Shown here piece after piece: positions 20,091-29,689 of a stretch of 64,000 bases of DNA. The position numbers and the translations under genes were made by a program. Origin of the DNA: Deinococcus radiotolerans (GTDB lineage Bacteria; Deinococcota; Deinococci; Deinococcales; Deinococcaceae). The stretch is from assembly GCF_014647435.1 (NCBI RefSeq), contig NZ_BMPE01000004.1, positions 1-64,000 of the forward strand, given 5' to 3'. Under the pieces are notes generated by a model. It saw nothing but the letters and a program-made list of their open reading frames with translations, had not been told where the DNA came from and searched no databases. Position 1 is the stretch's first letter. Every line of letters starts with the position of its first letter.

Positions 20091-21685
20091 AGGCAGGCCG
20101 GGCGGGTCTGGCCTGGGTGATCGCGTCGCTGGGCGCGGCCGGCGCGCAGAACCTCACGGCGTACGGGGCGCTGGCCAGCAACCTCGACAGCGCGGTTCAG
20201 GTGCGGGCGCAGTCCGCCGAGGCCGCCCTGAACCGGCTGGACGCCGCGAGCCGGGCGCTGGATGAACTGGCGCCGACACTGCGTAACCAGCAGATCGTAA
20301 GCGGCCTGAAAGACGCCCTGAGCCGCAGCCGCGCCGCCCTGGCACGCACGCCGGCGGAACTGGAGGCGCAGGTGCAGCTGGCGCGCGGGCTGATGCGCAA
20401 GGCGCTGTACGACCAGAGCCTGGTGGCCCTGAGCGCGCAGCCCACGAACGCGGACGCGCAGCTGCGGCTGCTGTCCCGCGAGTTCGGGCTGACGGGAGAG
20501 GCCGCGCAGGCGCTCTCAGCAGACGCGACGTCAGGTCGGCTGGAGCGCACGGCGTGGCGGTTGCAGCGCGCAGCGGTGCAGAAGGTGAGCGCCGCGCTGG
20601 CGGCCACGCAGGCCCGGCAGACGACCGCGTCGTACGTGAACCTGGCGCGCGCGACCGGGTGGTTCACGGTCGTGCAGGATTCCAGCAGTGCGGGCGACCT
20701 GAAACTCGCGCAGTTCGGGGACGCGCTGCGCCAGCTGACCGGCGGGGACACGGCGGCGCTGGAGGGCACGCTGCGCACGCTGCGGCAGGGGACACAGGCG
20801 TTCAGTCAGGCGCTCAGCTCGCCGCCTGGCGCGAGCGCCACCCCCGCGCCCAGCGCGGCAACACCCACCCAGACGGCGCCTGCCCCAAGCGACAGAGGCA
20901 CCACCGGCGCCGCAGCGCAGACCGGCACCAGCACGTCCGTGCCGTCCACCTCGCCCGCACCGACGGGCAGTGCCGGTGCGGACGCCGTGTACGCCGCGCT
21001 GGGCCGCGCACTGACCGCCAGCGGACACGCGGACGGCGTGACAGCCCGCGCCGCCCTGAAGGAAGCCAGCGCGCAGCTGACCCGCGTGGGCGCGCCCCTG
21101 CGCGACACGGCGGAGTACCGCGCCGTGCAGAGCGGCCTGGACAGCGCGCAAAGGCGCGTGGCGCTGCGGCCCGCTGACGTGCAGGCCCTCATTGCGGGCC
21201 TGGCCAACGCCGAGCGGACCGCGCGCGGCGAGCGCAGCAGCGCGCTGGACCGCGCGTCGCTGGGCACCACCGGGTGGTTCAGCGGGTGGGTACGCGCCCT
21301 GGTGTTCCTGCTGCTGGGTCTGGGCGTGACCGCGCCGCTGTACCTGCTGAACCTGGCGTTCGGCGGGCGCAACGTGTACTGGCGCGCCATCACGGCCGGC
21401 CTGGTGCTGCTGCTGCTGCCCCTGTTCTTGGAAGGCGTGTTCGGCTTCCTGGGCGCCATCGGGGACGCGCTGGGCGGCGGGGCGCTGGCAGGCCTGACGA
21501 ACGTCACGCTCTCGCAGGGCGCGTACGCGCTGCCCATCTGGGCGCTGCTGGCCGCGGGCGCGCTGGGCCTGCTGGCCTTCGGCTTCCGGGGGCTGTGCGT
21601 GCAGTTCGGCCTGATGGGCGACGCGAGCGGAAGTGAACACACGACCGCTCATCACACTGTGATTGACTGGGACGAGGATCTCTGA
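20087..21685 (+). CDS. Secreted/membrane protein of the roadblock operon
   Basis: The 532-residue protein starts at a GTG overlapping the previous stop. It has an N-terminal hydrophobic segment ('GLAWVIASLGAAGAQ', signal-like), a long helical region (about 25-240), a low-complexity Ala/Pro/Thr/Ser linker (about 245-300), a second helical block, and a C-terminal membrane part with about four hydrophobic helices ('ALVFLLLGLGVTAPLYLLNLA', 'LVLLLLPLFLEGVFGF'). I recognise no family. The layout suggests an envelope-spanning scaffold with a large extracytoplasmic part. It ends one base into the next start. Confidence 0.7.
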   Translation: MKAGRAGLAWVIASLGAAGAQNLTAYGALASNLDSAVQVRAQSAEAALNRLDAASRALDELAPTLRNQQIVSGLKDALSRSRAALARTPAELEAQVQLARGLMRKALYDQSLVALSAQPTNADAQLRLLSREFGLTGEAAQALSADATSGRLERTAWRLQRAAVQKVSAALAATQARQTTASYVNLARATGWFTVVQDSSSAGDLKLAQFGDALRQLTGGDTAALEGTLRTLRQGTQAFSQALSSPPGASATPAPSAATPTQTAPAPSDRGTTGAAAQTGTSTSVPSTSPAPTGSAGADAVYAALGRALTASGHADGVTARAALKEASAQLTRVGAPLRDTAEYRAVQSGLDSAQRRVALRPADVQALIAGLANAERTARGERSSALDRASLGTTGWFSGWVRALVFLLLGLGVTAPLYLLNLAFGGRNVYWRAITAGLVLLLLPLFLEGVFGFLGAIGDALGGGALAGLTNVTLSQGAYALPIWALLAAGALGLLAFGFRGLCVQFGLMGDASGSEHTTAHHTVIDWDEDL

Positions 21686-23760
21686 TGGGCAGCCTGCACC
21701 GTTTACCTGTTCAAATGCTGGGCGACCTGGTGTCCCCCCGCGCGCTGGAGCGCATTCTCCAGGAAGCCGCTCAGACCCGGGGGTCCACGCTGGAACTCCT
21801 GGACGTCGCGTCGCTGGAAGACATCCTGAAAAAAGAAGTCTTCAAGCGGCTGCAGCTCAGCGTCCCCGCGCCACTGGCCAAGAAGCGCGTCTCGGAGGTG
21901 CTGAGCGAGCTGATTAAGGCCACGCAGGAGCGGCTGCTGCCCGTGCAGGGCAGTCAGATGCCCGCCCTGGAGGAAGCCGCGCGGCGCTTCTCGCTGTACT
22001 TCGACTGGCCCGAAACGCAGCGCCTGCGTGGCGTGCTCACCGTGGCCCGTCAGGAGGAAAAAGACGGCCGGGACGTGGCCGACCTGGTCACCGAAGCCCA
22101 GAACCTGATCGACACCATGGACCGCCGCCTGCAAGAAGGCCTGATTGAGCAGGGCCAGGACCTCGCGGAGCTGAAAGCGGCGTTCGAGCGGGTGCAGGGC
22201 ATGGGCGGCAAGGACGTGCGCCGCCTGGACACCCTGATCGGGCAGATTGACGAGGCGCAGAAGCAGGGCACGCTGCTGCCCGGCGAGGTGGAACGCGCCC
22301 GCACCATCACCTTCAATCTCCGCAAGCTGCTGGAATCGTCGGTGGTGCAGACCGTCTCCGCAGACCAGGCGGTCATCCCGACCAGCGCCACGATCCTCGA
22401 CCCGGACGCGCAGGCGCGCGTGCTCGCACTGGAACAGGAGCACGCCGCGCAGCAGCTGAACCTCACCGAACGCGAGTACATGACGCTGCTGCACAGCCGC
22501 GCCGACCTGCGTGAACAGCACGACCGCCTGCGCGCCCTGCAGGGCCAGAGTCAGCTGACCGCCGACCTGGTCGAGGGCTGGCGCGCGCAGCTGAAAGTCG
22601 AGCGGGACCGCGCCCTGAGTGAACAGCGCGCCCAGCTGACGCAGATGGAAGCCGCGCTGGCGCAGGTGACGGCCACGGCCGACATGCGCATCGCGCTGGA
22701 CTCTGCCCGGCACCTGCTGGACAGCGGCAGCCTCGCCACCGACGAACTCCAGGAGTTGCAGGGCATGCAGGCCGCCCTGGCCGCAGGCGTCAACGCCAGC
22801 GCGCAACTGGAACTGCAACGTGAACTGCTGGACATCGAGCGCTCCGCCCGGAACGTTCCAGGCGCCAGCGAGGAACTCACGCCGCTGCTCACGCAGGCCC
22901 GCACGACCCTCGCGCAGGGCGGCACGGTGGACGTCACGGACCTCTGGACCCGCCTGGAACGCCACATGGGCGCCGCCGCGCAGGAACGCGAGGATTTCGA
23001 CGCCCGCGCCGACCGCGTGATCCGCGAGTACGACATGGTCCGGCAGCTGGCCGGCGAGACCACGCAGCGCCTGGGCCGCCTGGCCGACACGCTGCGCGCC
23101 CAGCGGCACCTGGGCCGCATGAGCGCCCAGGCCCGCGAACGCTACGCGCAGACCCTGATCGACGCCGAGGCCCTGCTGACCGAAGCGCACGCCGAGCACC
23201 GCGCCGCGCAGGAAGTCACCGCGACCTTCGGCCAGGACGCCCTGAGCGGCCTGCTGGACGTCTTCGACTTCCAGGACAGCGCCATGATGGACACCGACCC
23301 GGGCCCCGCCATCGCCGCCCGCGTGGACCCCTTCGGCTTCGGCTCGCCCACCCCGGCAGCCGCGCCCCCCGCCCCGCAGCCCACGCCCGCAACGTCCCTG
23401 TTCGACGCCCTCCTGGCCACGTCCACGCCAGACAGCGCGCCGGGCACCACCACGCCGGCGCAAGACACGCCCAGCCCCTTCGCGTTCAACCTGCCCGCCC
23501 AGGCCGCCGAACCGGTCGAGACGTGGCTGTGCGTGCAGGGCCAGATTCAGCACGGCGCGCACACGCTGGCGGCGCAGGGCATGGCCACCCTGCTGCAACA
23601 GGCCAGCACGCTGGGCCTGCAACGCCTGGACATGGGTGACAGCACGCACGTGTGGTCAGCACGCAGCACCACGCCCGGCGAGTGGCGCGTGGGCCGCGCC
23701 CTGAACTGGACAGACCTGGACGAACAGGTTGGGCCCTGGCTCGACACCGGCCAGAGCTGA
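21685..23760 (+). CDS. Long coiled-coil protein of the roadblock operon
   Basis: The 691-residue protein is helical and rich in Gln, Glu, Arg and Leu over roughly 60-540, with heptad-like stretches ('LALEQEHAAQQLNLTEREYM', 'LQELQGMQAALAAGVN'). A Pro/Ala/Thr-rich linker follows (about 545-600). The C-terminus is a compact domain of about 85 residues beginning 'WLCVQGQIQHGAHTL'. No membrane segment is seen. The start ATG shares one base with the previous TGA. Function unknown; a cytoplasmic scaffold acting with the roadblock protein and the membrane protein is a reasonable inference. Confidence 0.7.
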   Translation: MGSLHRLPVQMLGDLVSPRALERILQEAAQTRGSTLELLDVASLEDILKKEVFKRLQLSVPAPLAKKRVSEVLSELIKATQERLLPVQGSQMPALEEAARRFSLYFDWPETQRLRGVLTVARQEEKDGRDVADLVTEAQNLIDTMDRRLQEGLIEQGQDLAELKAAFERVQGMGGKDVRRLDTLIGQIDEAQKQGTLLPGEVERARTITFNLRKLLESSVVQTVSADQAVIPTSATILDPDAQARVLALEQEHAAQQLNLTEREYMTLLHSRADLREQHDRLRALQGQSQLTADLVEGWRAQLKVERDRALSEQRAQLTQMEAALAQVTATADMRIALDSARHLLDSGSLATDELQELQGMQAALAAGVNASAQLELQRELLDIERSARNVPGASEELTPLLTQARTTLAQGGTVDVTDLWTRLERHMGAAAQEREDFDARADRVIREYDMVRQLAGETTQRLGRLADTLRAQRHLGRMSAQARERYAQTLIDAEALLTEAHAEHRAAQEVTATFGQDALSGLLDVFDFQDSAMMDTDPGPAIAARVDPFGFGSPTPAAAPPAPQPTPATSLFDALLATSTPDSAPGTTTPAQDTPSPFAFNLPAQAAEPVETWLCVQGQIQHGAHTLAAQGMATLLQQASTLGLQRLDMGDSTHVWSARSTTPGEWRVGRALNWTDLDEQVGPWLDTGQS

Positions 23761-23774
23761 AGGCAGGTCAGCGG

Positions 23775-23811
23775 ACGACCCGTTCAGGCTCTAAGGACCT
23801 GAACGGGTCGT
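23775..23811 (+). terminator. Perfect 14-bp terminator hairpin
   Basis: ACGACCCGTTCAGG and CCTGAACGGGTCGT pair perfectly around a nine-base loop, 14 bases after the stop of the coiled-coil gene. Only TTCCTC follows, so the T-run is weak. It separates the roadblock operon from the DUF4157 operon. Confidence 0.7.
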
Positions 23812-23877
23812 TCCTCAATGTGGTGCACGCCGAGCGGCGAGATGACCTATTGTCAAGTTCGTTTCGGAGGCCACGAC

Positions 23878-26800
23878 ATGTTTGAGCTTCAGGGCGCGAC
23901 CCGCGCCAAAAGCATCCAGAGATCGAGTATCCGCCGCATTGAGGTGACCGAGCAGGTCAGCCCAGCCCCGCTGGCCGCGCCGGTGCAGCGGTTTCTGGGG
24001 CGCCCGACGCGCGCCCAGGGTCAGGTCGCCCAACCCGTCCTGCGCGCCCTGGCGCTCCAGCGGCAGGAGGAGACCCGCCTCTCGGGCGCCCGCGAGGTCG
24101 TGCAGCAACAGGTTGCGGCCCTGGGTCATGTGCCGCCCGTCCAGCAGCTGGTCCAGCCTCCAGTGCCCGACAAACCCGTCACCCCCACCGACTGGGTCAC
24201 CGTGATGCGGGCCCGAGCCGAGGGGATCGAAGGTCAGCGCCTCGACGCCCGCACCTTCGGTGAGTTCCAGACCCTGCAACGGCAGGTGGCCCAGTCCCTC
24301 AGTCAGGGCTTCCGCGCGGACCGGGGCGAGCCTGCTGCCCGGTACGCCACGTACGGCGCGCACCTCGCCACCCTGCACCGCCACGCGCTGAGTGCACCGG
24401 TCTCCAGTGTGGTCCTCGGCCTGGTTCCCCCAGCCGAGCGAGTGCCCCTCCAACGGGCAACGGACGAGGCGCTGCAACGTCAGATGGCGCAGGAGCAGGC
24501 CGCCCTGAACTTCGACATCCACATGGCCCTGCAACGTCAACTGGTTGAGCTAGACGCCGAAGCAACCCAGCCTGTCCTACAACGAATTCAGGCGCGGCGG
24601 GGTGCGGGGAATCCTCTCCCAGAGGCGGTTCAGCGGCACCTGGAGCAGGGCCTGAACCACGACCTGAGCCGCGTGCGGATTCACGACGACGCCGAAGCGG
24701 ACAGGCTCGCCAAGGGCGTGAATGCGCTGGCGTTCACGACGGGAACGGACATCTTCTTCCAGGCGGGGCGGTTCAATCCGAACACGCAGACTGGCCTGGA
24801 GTTGCTGGCGCACGAGGTGACGCACACCGTGCAGCAGAGCCAGGGCCGGGTGGGGCGGGGCATCGACCCCGACGCCAGCCTCGAAACCGAAGCCAGAGCC
24901 ATGGGCGCCCGGCTTGCGCAGAGCGGTCCGCAGTTCGGCACGAAACACACCCCCAGACCGCGCGCGCCGCTGACCACCGCGCCCGCGGCCTCCACCGTCC
25001 AGCGCTGGGGGCTGGGCGACCTGAAAAAGCTGACCGCCACGGCCACCACTCACGTCAGAGGCGCCGTTCAGAACATCCAGAAAGCTGCCCAGCAACGCGT
25101 TCAGAAGACAGTGGCCCGCGTGAAGAAAGCGGCGACGCCGGTGCTCAAGGCCGCCCGTCAATCCGTGACCCAGACGCTCAGGAACGCCCAGCAGCTCCGC
25201 TCGCAGGTCAGCGCGCGGATCGCGAAAGCAGGACAGACGGCACGTGAATACGGTCGGCAGACGCTCCAGAAGGTCAAGGCCAAAGCGAGCGCAGCGGCAC
25301 AACAGGCACAGCAGCAGGCCGCCCAGTTGCGCGTGCGCGCGCATCAGCTGGCGGTCCGTGCGGCCACTGCGGTGGCCCACACGAAGCAGACACTCCAGCA
25401 CAAAGCGCACGGATTGGCCGGGACCCTTCGGCAGGCGGCGTCTACCACAGCGGCGCATCTGCGCGACAGAGCCAAAGCAGCCGCGCAGACCTTCAAGACC
25501 ACCGCGAACCGCATCGTTAACAGCGTCAAAACTCACGCCCAGCGTACCCGGGCCCGCGCTCAGGCCATTAGGCAGAGCGTCCAGAAGCGGGTGGCCACCA
25601 TGGCTACCACTGCGAAAACCAGAATCACCGCCCTGTCAAAAGCCGCCAGGGCCAAAACCCAGAGCCTCACGCGACGCATCGGCACCAAATCCATGCGTGC
25701 GCTGCGATCAGTCAAGGGAGGACTGGGCAAATTCCCGAAAAACCGTCCAGCCACGGCACTTCTGCTGGGCGGCGGTGCCGCCTTCACCGCCTTCCAGGCC
25801 ATCAAACAGGGCGGTGCCAGAGGACTCTGGAATGCTGTTAAGGGTAAGGCGTCCGAAGCCTGGAAGTGGGCGACATCCACCGAGGGTAAGGCCACGCTGG
25901 CCCGCCTGGCCGTCACGGTCGGCGTCACGGTCGGCGCGGCAGCGCTGACTGGCCTGACCGGCGGGCTCGCCGCGCCGCTGCTAATCATGGCGGCAGGCAG
26001 CGTCGCCGGGGGCGCACTGGGTCGCCTGACGCAGAACGCCGTCCTGCGCACCGATGACAAATACAAGGCAAAGTTGCCGCTGATGCACGGCGTTCTCGAT
26101 CCCAAAACCATGGCCCTTGACGGTGCACTGGGCCTCGTCATGGGACCAGGCGGCGCGCTCGCCGGTGGCATCGTCAAAGGGGCCGCCGGAAACCTGGGCC
26201 GGTACGCCCTGAAGCCCATAGGACAGGGACTCGTGCAGGGCGCGCGGCGCGTCCTCGGTGGACGAATCGCGGTTAATTCTGGTTCACGTGCAGCCTTGGG
26301 CAATACCTCGCGGTTAGGGCAGCGCGACCTGATGAATCGTCTCACTCTGGTGTGGAAGGACATGAAGCAGTACAACGCCAAGCTGGCCAGAGAAACTTGG
26401 ACGGACATGCAGCAGAGTCTGTACGGCAGTGCCGGTGTGGCTGGTCGGGCGACCAAGGACATCAGGTCACTGTTGGGGGGCCGGAAGGCGTTGAGAACCC
26501 GGCAGTTTGCCGTTGCACGGGACCGAATTTCTGCCATGGATGACCGTGAGGTCCTGACGCTGGCCGCGCAGCTGAAACTCCCCACGCAGTTTAGTCTGAA
26601 CAAGCTGCGAGAACTGGTGGTGCAGGGGCTTGTGAAAACCAATCACCGACTGGTGGCGCGTCCCATCGCCAGGGAAGCCCGTAAAGCGGCGCTGGGCGCT
26701 TCCAGGAGGGACCTGACGCGGGCCGCTTTTGGTGCGCCCAGGCAGCGCGGTGAGTCCCTGTCCCGCCGACTCCTGAGAGGAACAGGAAACCTGTTGACAG

Positions 26801-27165
26801 CCGGCCCTCGCGCCACCTACCGCACGATCCTGGAGAAGGACGCTGGCTGGAGCAAGGCCATCAGCCAGGGCGTCGGTACGGGTCACCTGCTCAGCTCGGT
26901 AAGCAATGAGGCCGCCAAAGGCGCGGCGCTGGCGGCCAAGACCGAAGCGATCAAACCTGACGGCGAACAGCAACCTGTTAATGGCCTGAAATTGCTGACC
27001 GACGCAGTTCTGAACTCATTAGGCTTCAACCCCGACTACCTGAGCGAAAAAGCGTTGGGGGCAGGTATGACCGACGCCGCCAAAGCGACCAATGCGGGGG
27101 TCGGGGCTGGCGGCATGAATGATCCCGTACAGCTTGAAGACGCGCCACAGGTCGCCAATCCCTGA
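23878..27165 (+). CDS. DUF4157-domain protein with basic helical repeats
   Basis: The 1095-residue protein has a Gln/Arg-rich N-terminus and a DUF4157 domain at about 250-330 ('LSRVRIHDDAEADRLAKGV', 'TTGTDIFF', then 'LLAHEVTHTVQQ', whose HEVTH at about 312-316 is a zinc-protease-like HExxH). A histone-like Ala/Lys/Arg helical region follows (about 380-620), then a Gly/Ala-rich hydrophobic part (625-775) and an unrelated C-terminus. In other bacteria DUF4157 marks cargo or toxin-like proteins of extracellular contractile injection systems. The ATG at 23878 is set by GGAGG eight bases upstream. The next gene starts two bases after the stop. Confidence 0.8.
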   Translation: MFELQGATRAKSIQRSSIRRIEVTEQVSPAPLAAPVQRFLGRPTRAQGQVAQPVLRALALQRQEETRLSGAREVVQQQVAALGHVPPVQQLVQPPVPDKPVTPTDWVTVMRARAEGIEGQRLDARTFGEFQTLQRQVAQSLSQGFRADRGEPAARYATYGAHLATLHRHALSAPVSSVVLGLVPPAERVPLQRATDEALQRQMAQEQAALNFDIHMALQRQLVELDAEATQPVLQRIQARRGAGNPLPEAVQRHLEQGLNHDLSRVRIHDDAEADRLAKGVNALAFTTGTDIFFQAGRFNPNTQTGLELLAHEVTHTVQQSQGRVGRGIDPDASLETEARAMGARLAQSGPQFGTKHTPRPRAPLTTAPAASTVQRWGLGDLKKLTATATTHVRGAVQNIQKAAQQRVQKTVARVKKAATPVLKAARQSVTQTLRNAQQLRSQVSARIAKAGQTAREYGRQTLQKVKAKASAAAQQAQQQAAQLRVRAHQLAVRAATAVAHTKQTLQHKAHGLAGTLRQAASTTAAHLRDRAKAAAQTFKTTANRIVNSVKTHAQRTRARAQAIRQSVQKRVATMATTAKTRITALSKAARAKTQSLTRRIGTKSMRALRSVKGGLGKFPKNRPATALLLGGGAAFTAFQAIKQGGARGLWNAVKGKASEAWKWATSTEGKATLARLAVTVGVTVGAAALTGLTGGLAAPLLIMAAGSVAGGALGRLTQNAVLRTDDKYKAKLPLMHGVLDPKTMALDGALGLVMGPGGALAGGIVKGAAGNLGRYALKPIGQGLVQGARRVLGGRIAVNSGSRAALGNTSRLGQRDLMNRLTLVWKDMKQYNAKLARETWTDMQQSLYGSAGVAGRATKDIRSLLGGRKALRTRQFAVARDRISAMDDREVLTLAAQLKLPTQFSLNKLRELVVQGLVKTNHRLVARPIAREARKAALGASRRDLTRAAFGAPRQRGESLSRRLLRGTGNLLTAGPRATYRTILEKDAGWSKAISQGVGTGHLLSSVSNEAAKGAALAAKTEAIKPDGEQQPVNGLKLLTDAVLNSLGFNPDYLSEKALGAGMTDAAKATNAGVGAGGMNDPVQLEDAPQVANP

Positions 27166-27167
27166 TT

Positions 27168-28133
27168 ATGTTCTGGAACAGAAAAAAATTTGTTGCGAGC
27201 GCATCGTTTACAGGGTCTGCCTTTGACATAGCCCTGAATTACTGCGAAGCACATGAGGTTGTAACTCGGCTGGGCTTGGATAATTTCTCCATCAAGCTGG
27301 GCGATTCAGCCGTTGAGGTCCGCCGTGGAGTTGATGACCGCTGGCTAGAAGCTCAAGCCTCGTTCGAGGTTGCAGCTACGAATGGCAGGTCAACGTCCTC
27401 CTACACGCAGCTAACCCAGAAGCAGTTCAAGCATATGACGCTGATTCTTGACATGAATAGGGAACAGGGCCTGGTCAGGTTCAGCCAACTCACGCAGTAT
27501 CAGGCGCAGCCAGAAAAACACGTGTACAACATGCTGTCCGCATTCGAGTACTTTCTGAGCGGAACAGAATCTCGTCCGTGGTCAACCGATGACCTGCTTT
27601 TCTACTGCGACGGGAAGAAGTTTAACAATGCGACGGAAGCACTTCTGTTCTACCTACGGAAGGTTCGGCGGTGTCGAGTTATCAATCAGACGGAAGGACA
27701 CGTGACATTCGAAGTGGGAGGCGCAAGCGTCGTCGTCAGCCTTGTTACCGTGCCTCACGAATTCGTGCTCAGGTGTGGCTTCAATGACTTTGAAAAGCTG
27801 ATGCGCAATGATCGCCAGGCACTCACACCTCATTATTTCGCAGCGGCGTACCGTAAGTTTCCCCTTCACACTGCCTCGTACGGTTTCGACGATGGCACCT
27901 CTGAACTGGCGATTTCGGGGACGTTGACGGCCGGCACGGAGGCGCGGCCCATCTTCACGGCGACCCTGGCGGCGCTGTATCAGGTGCTGCTGGACAGTAC
28001 AGAGCGGATCAAGATGAATCCGGGCCTCCTGACGGGCAAACAGCAACTTCAGTCCGAGGAAGAGTCCATTCTTCAGGCAAAGCAGTTCGAGGGAGACCGG
28101 ACGGGTGGCGTGGAATTTCTCCGCGACCCCTGA
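27168..28133 (+). CDS. Unknown protein coupled to the DUF4157 gene
   Basis: The 321-residue soluble protein has two related-looking alpha/beta halves. The first begins 'ALNYCEAHEVVTRLGLDNFSI' and the second 'ALLFYLRKVRRCRVINQTEG'; both loosely recall YbjN or secretion-chaperone folds, though this is only an impression. Base use is clearly richer in A/T than the neighbours, with many codons ending in A or T, a sign of recent transfer. The start lies two bases after the DUF4157 stop and has no ribosome site, so translation is coupled. A chaperone or immunity role for the large protein is inference from position. Confidence 0.65.
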   Translation: MFWNRKKFVASASFTGSAFDIALNYCEAHEVVTRLGLDNFSIKLGDSAVEVRRGVDDRWLEAQASFEVAATNGRSTSSYTQLTQKQFKHMTLILDMNREQGLVRFSQLTQYQAQPEKHVYNMLSAFEYFLSGTESRPWSTDDLLFYCDGKKFNNATEALLFYLRKVRRCRVINQTEGHVTFEVGGASVVVSLVTVPHEFVLRCGFNDFEKLMRNDRQALTPHYFAAAYRKFPLHTASYGFDDGTSELAISGTLTAGTEARPIFTATLAALYQVLLDSTERIKMNPGLLTGKQQLQSEEESILQAKQFEGDRTGGVEFLRDP

Positions 28134-28155
28134 CATTCATTCCAGAGGAGTTCGT

Positions 28156-28443
28156 ATGACTCAGACCATCAAATTTGGCCGGCAGGCGGTTCGTCGTCCT
28201 GCGTTTTCGATTAATGAGCTGTCGTTTTCGTCGTTGCCGTTGTCGCTGGCGGAGGAGCAGCGGCTGGCGGGGGCCGGAGAGGGTGTGGCGGAGGACGCGG
28301 TGATGTCGGGGGTGCTGGGCGTGCTGGTGGAGGTGCTGAACGCGCGGGCGGAGGGTGAGCTGGTGGATACGGGGTGGTTGATGGAGAACCTGACGCCGTC
28401 GGATCTGGAGGGGATCGTGGCGCATCTGCGGGGGGAAGGCTAA
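28156..28443 (+). CDS. Small protein resembling a phage tail assembly chaperone
   Basis: The 95-residue protein starts at an ATG with GAGGAG seven bases upstream, 22 bases after the previous stop. It opens with a short beta-like part ('IKFGRQAVRRPAFSINELSF'), and ends 'WLMENLTPSDLEGIVAHLRG', a pattern often seen in tail assembly chaperones of phages and contractile tails. The similarity is judged by eye and is weak. If true, it would strengthen the link of this operon to a tail-like machine, but no tube, sheath or baseplate gene is in the window. Confidence 0.55.
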   Translation: MTQTIKFGRQAVRRPAFSINELSFSSLPLSLAEEQRLAGAGEGVAEDAVMSGVLGVLVEVLNARAEGELVDTGWLMENLTPSDLEGIVAHLRGEG

Positions 28444-28489
28444 GGGAGCTGGGGCCGCGCGTCCCCGTGCCCACTGTCAGAATGGGGGC

Positions 28490-29685
<1,196 letters not shown>

Positions 29686-29689
<4 letters not shown>

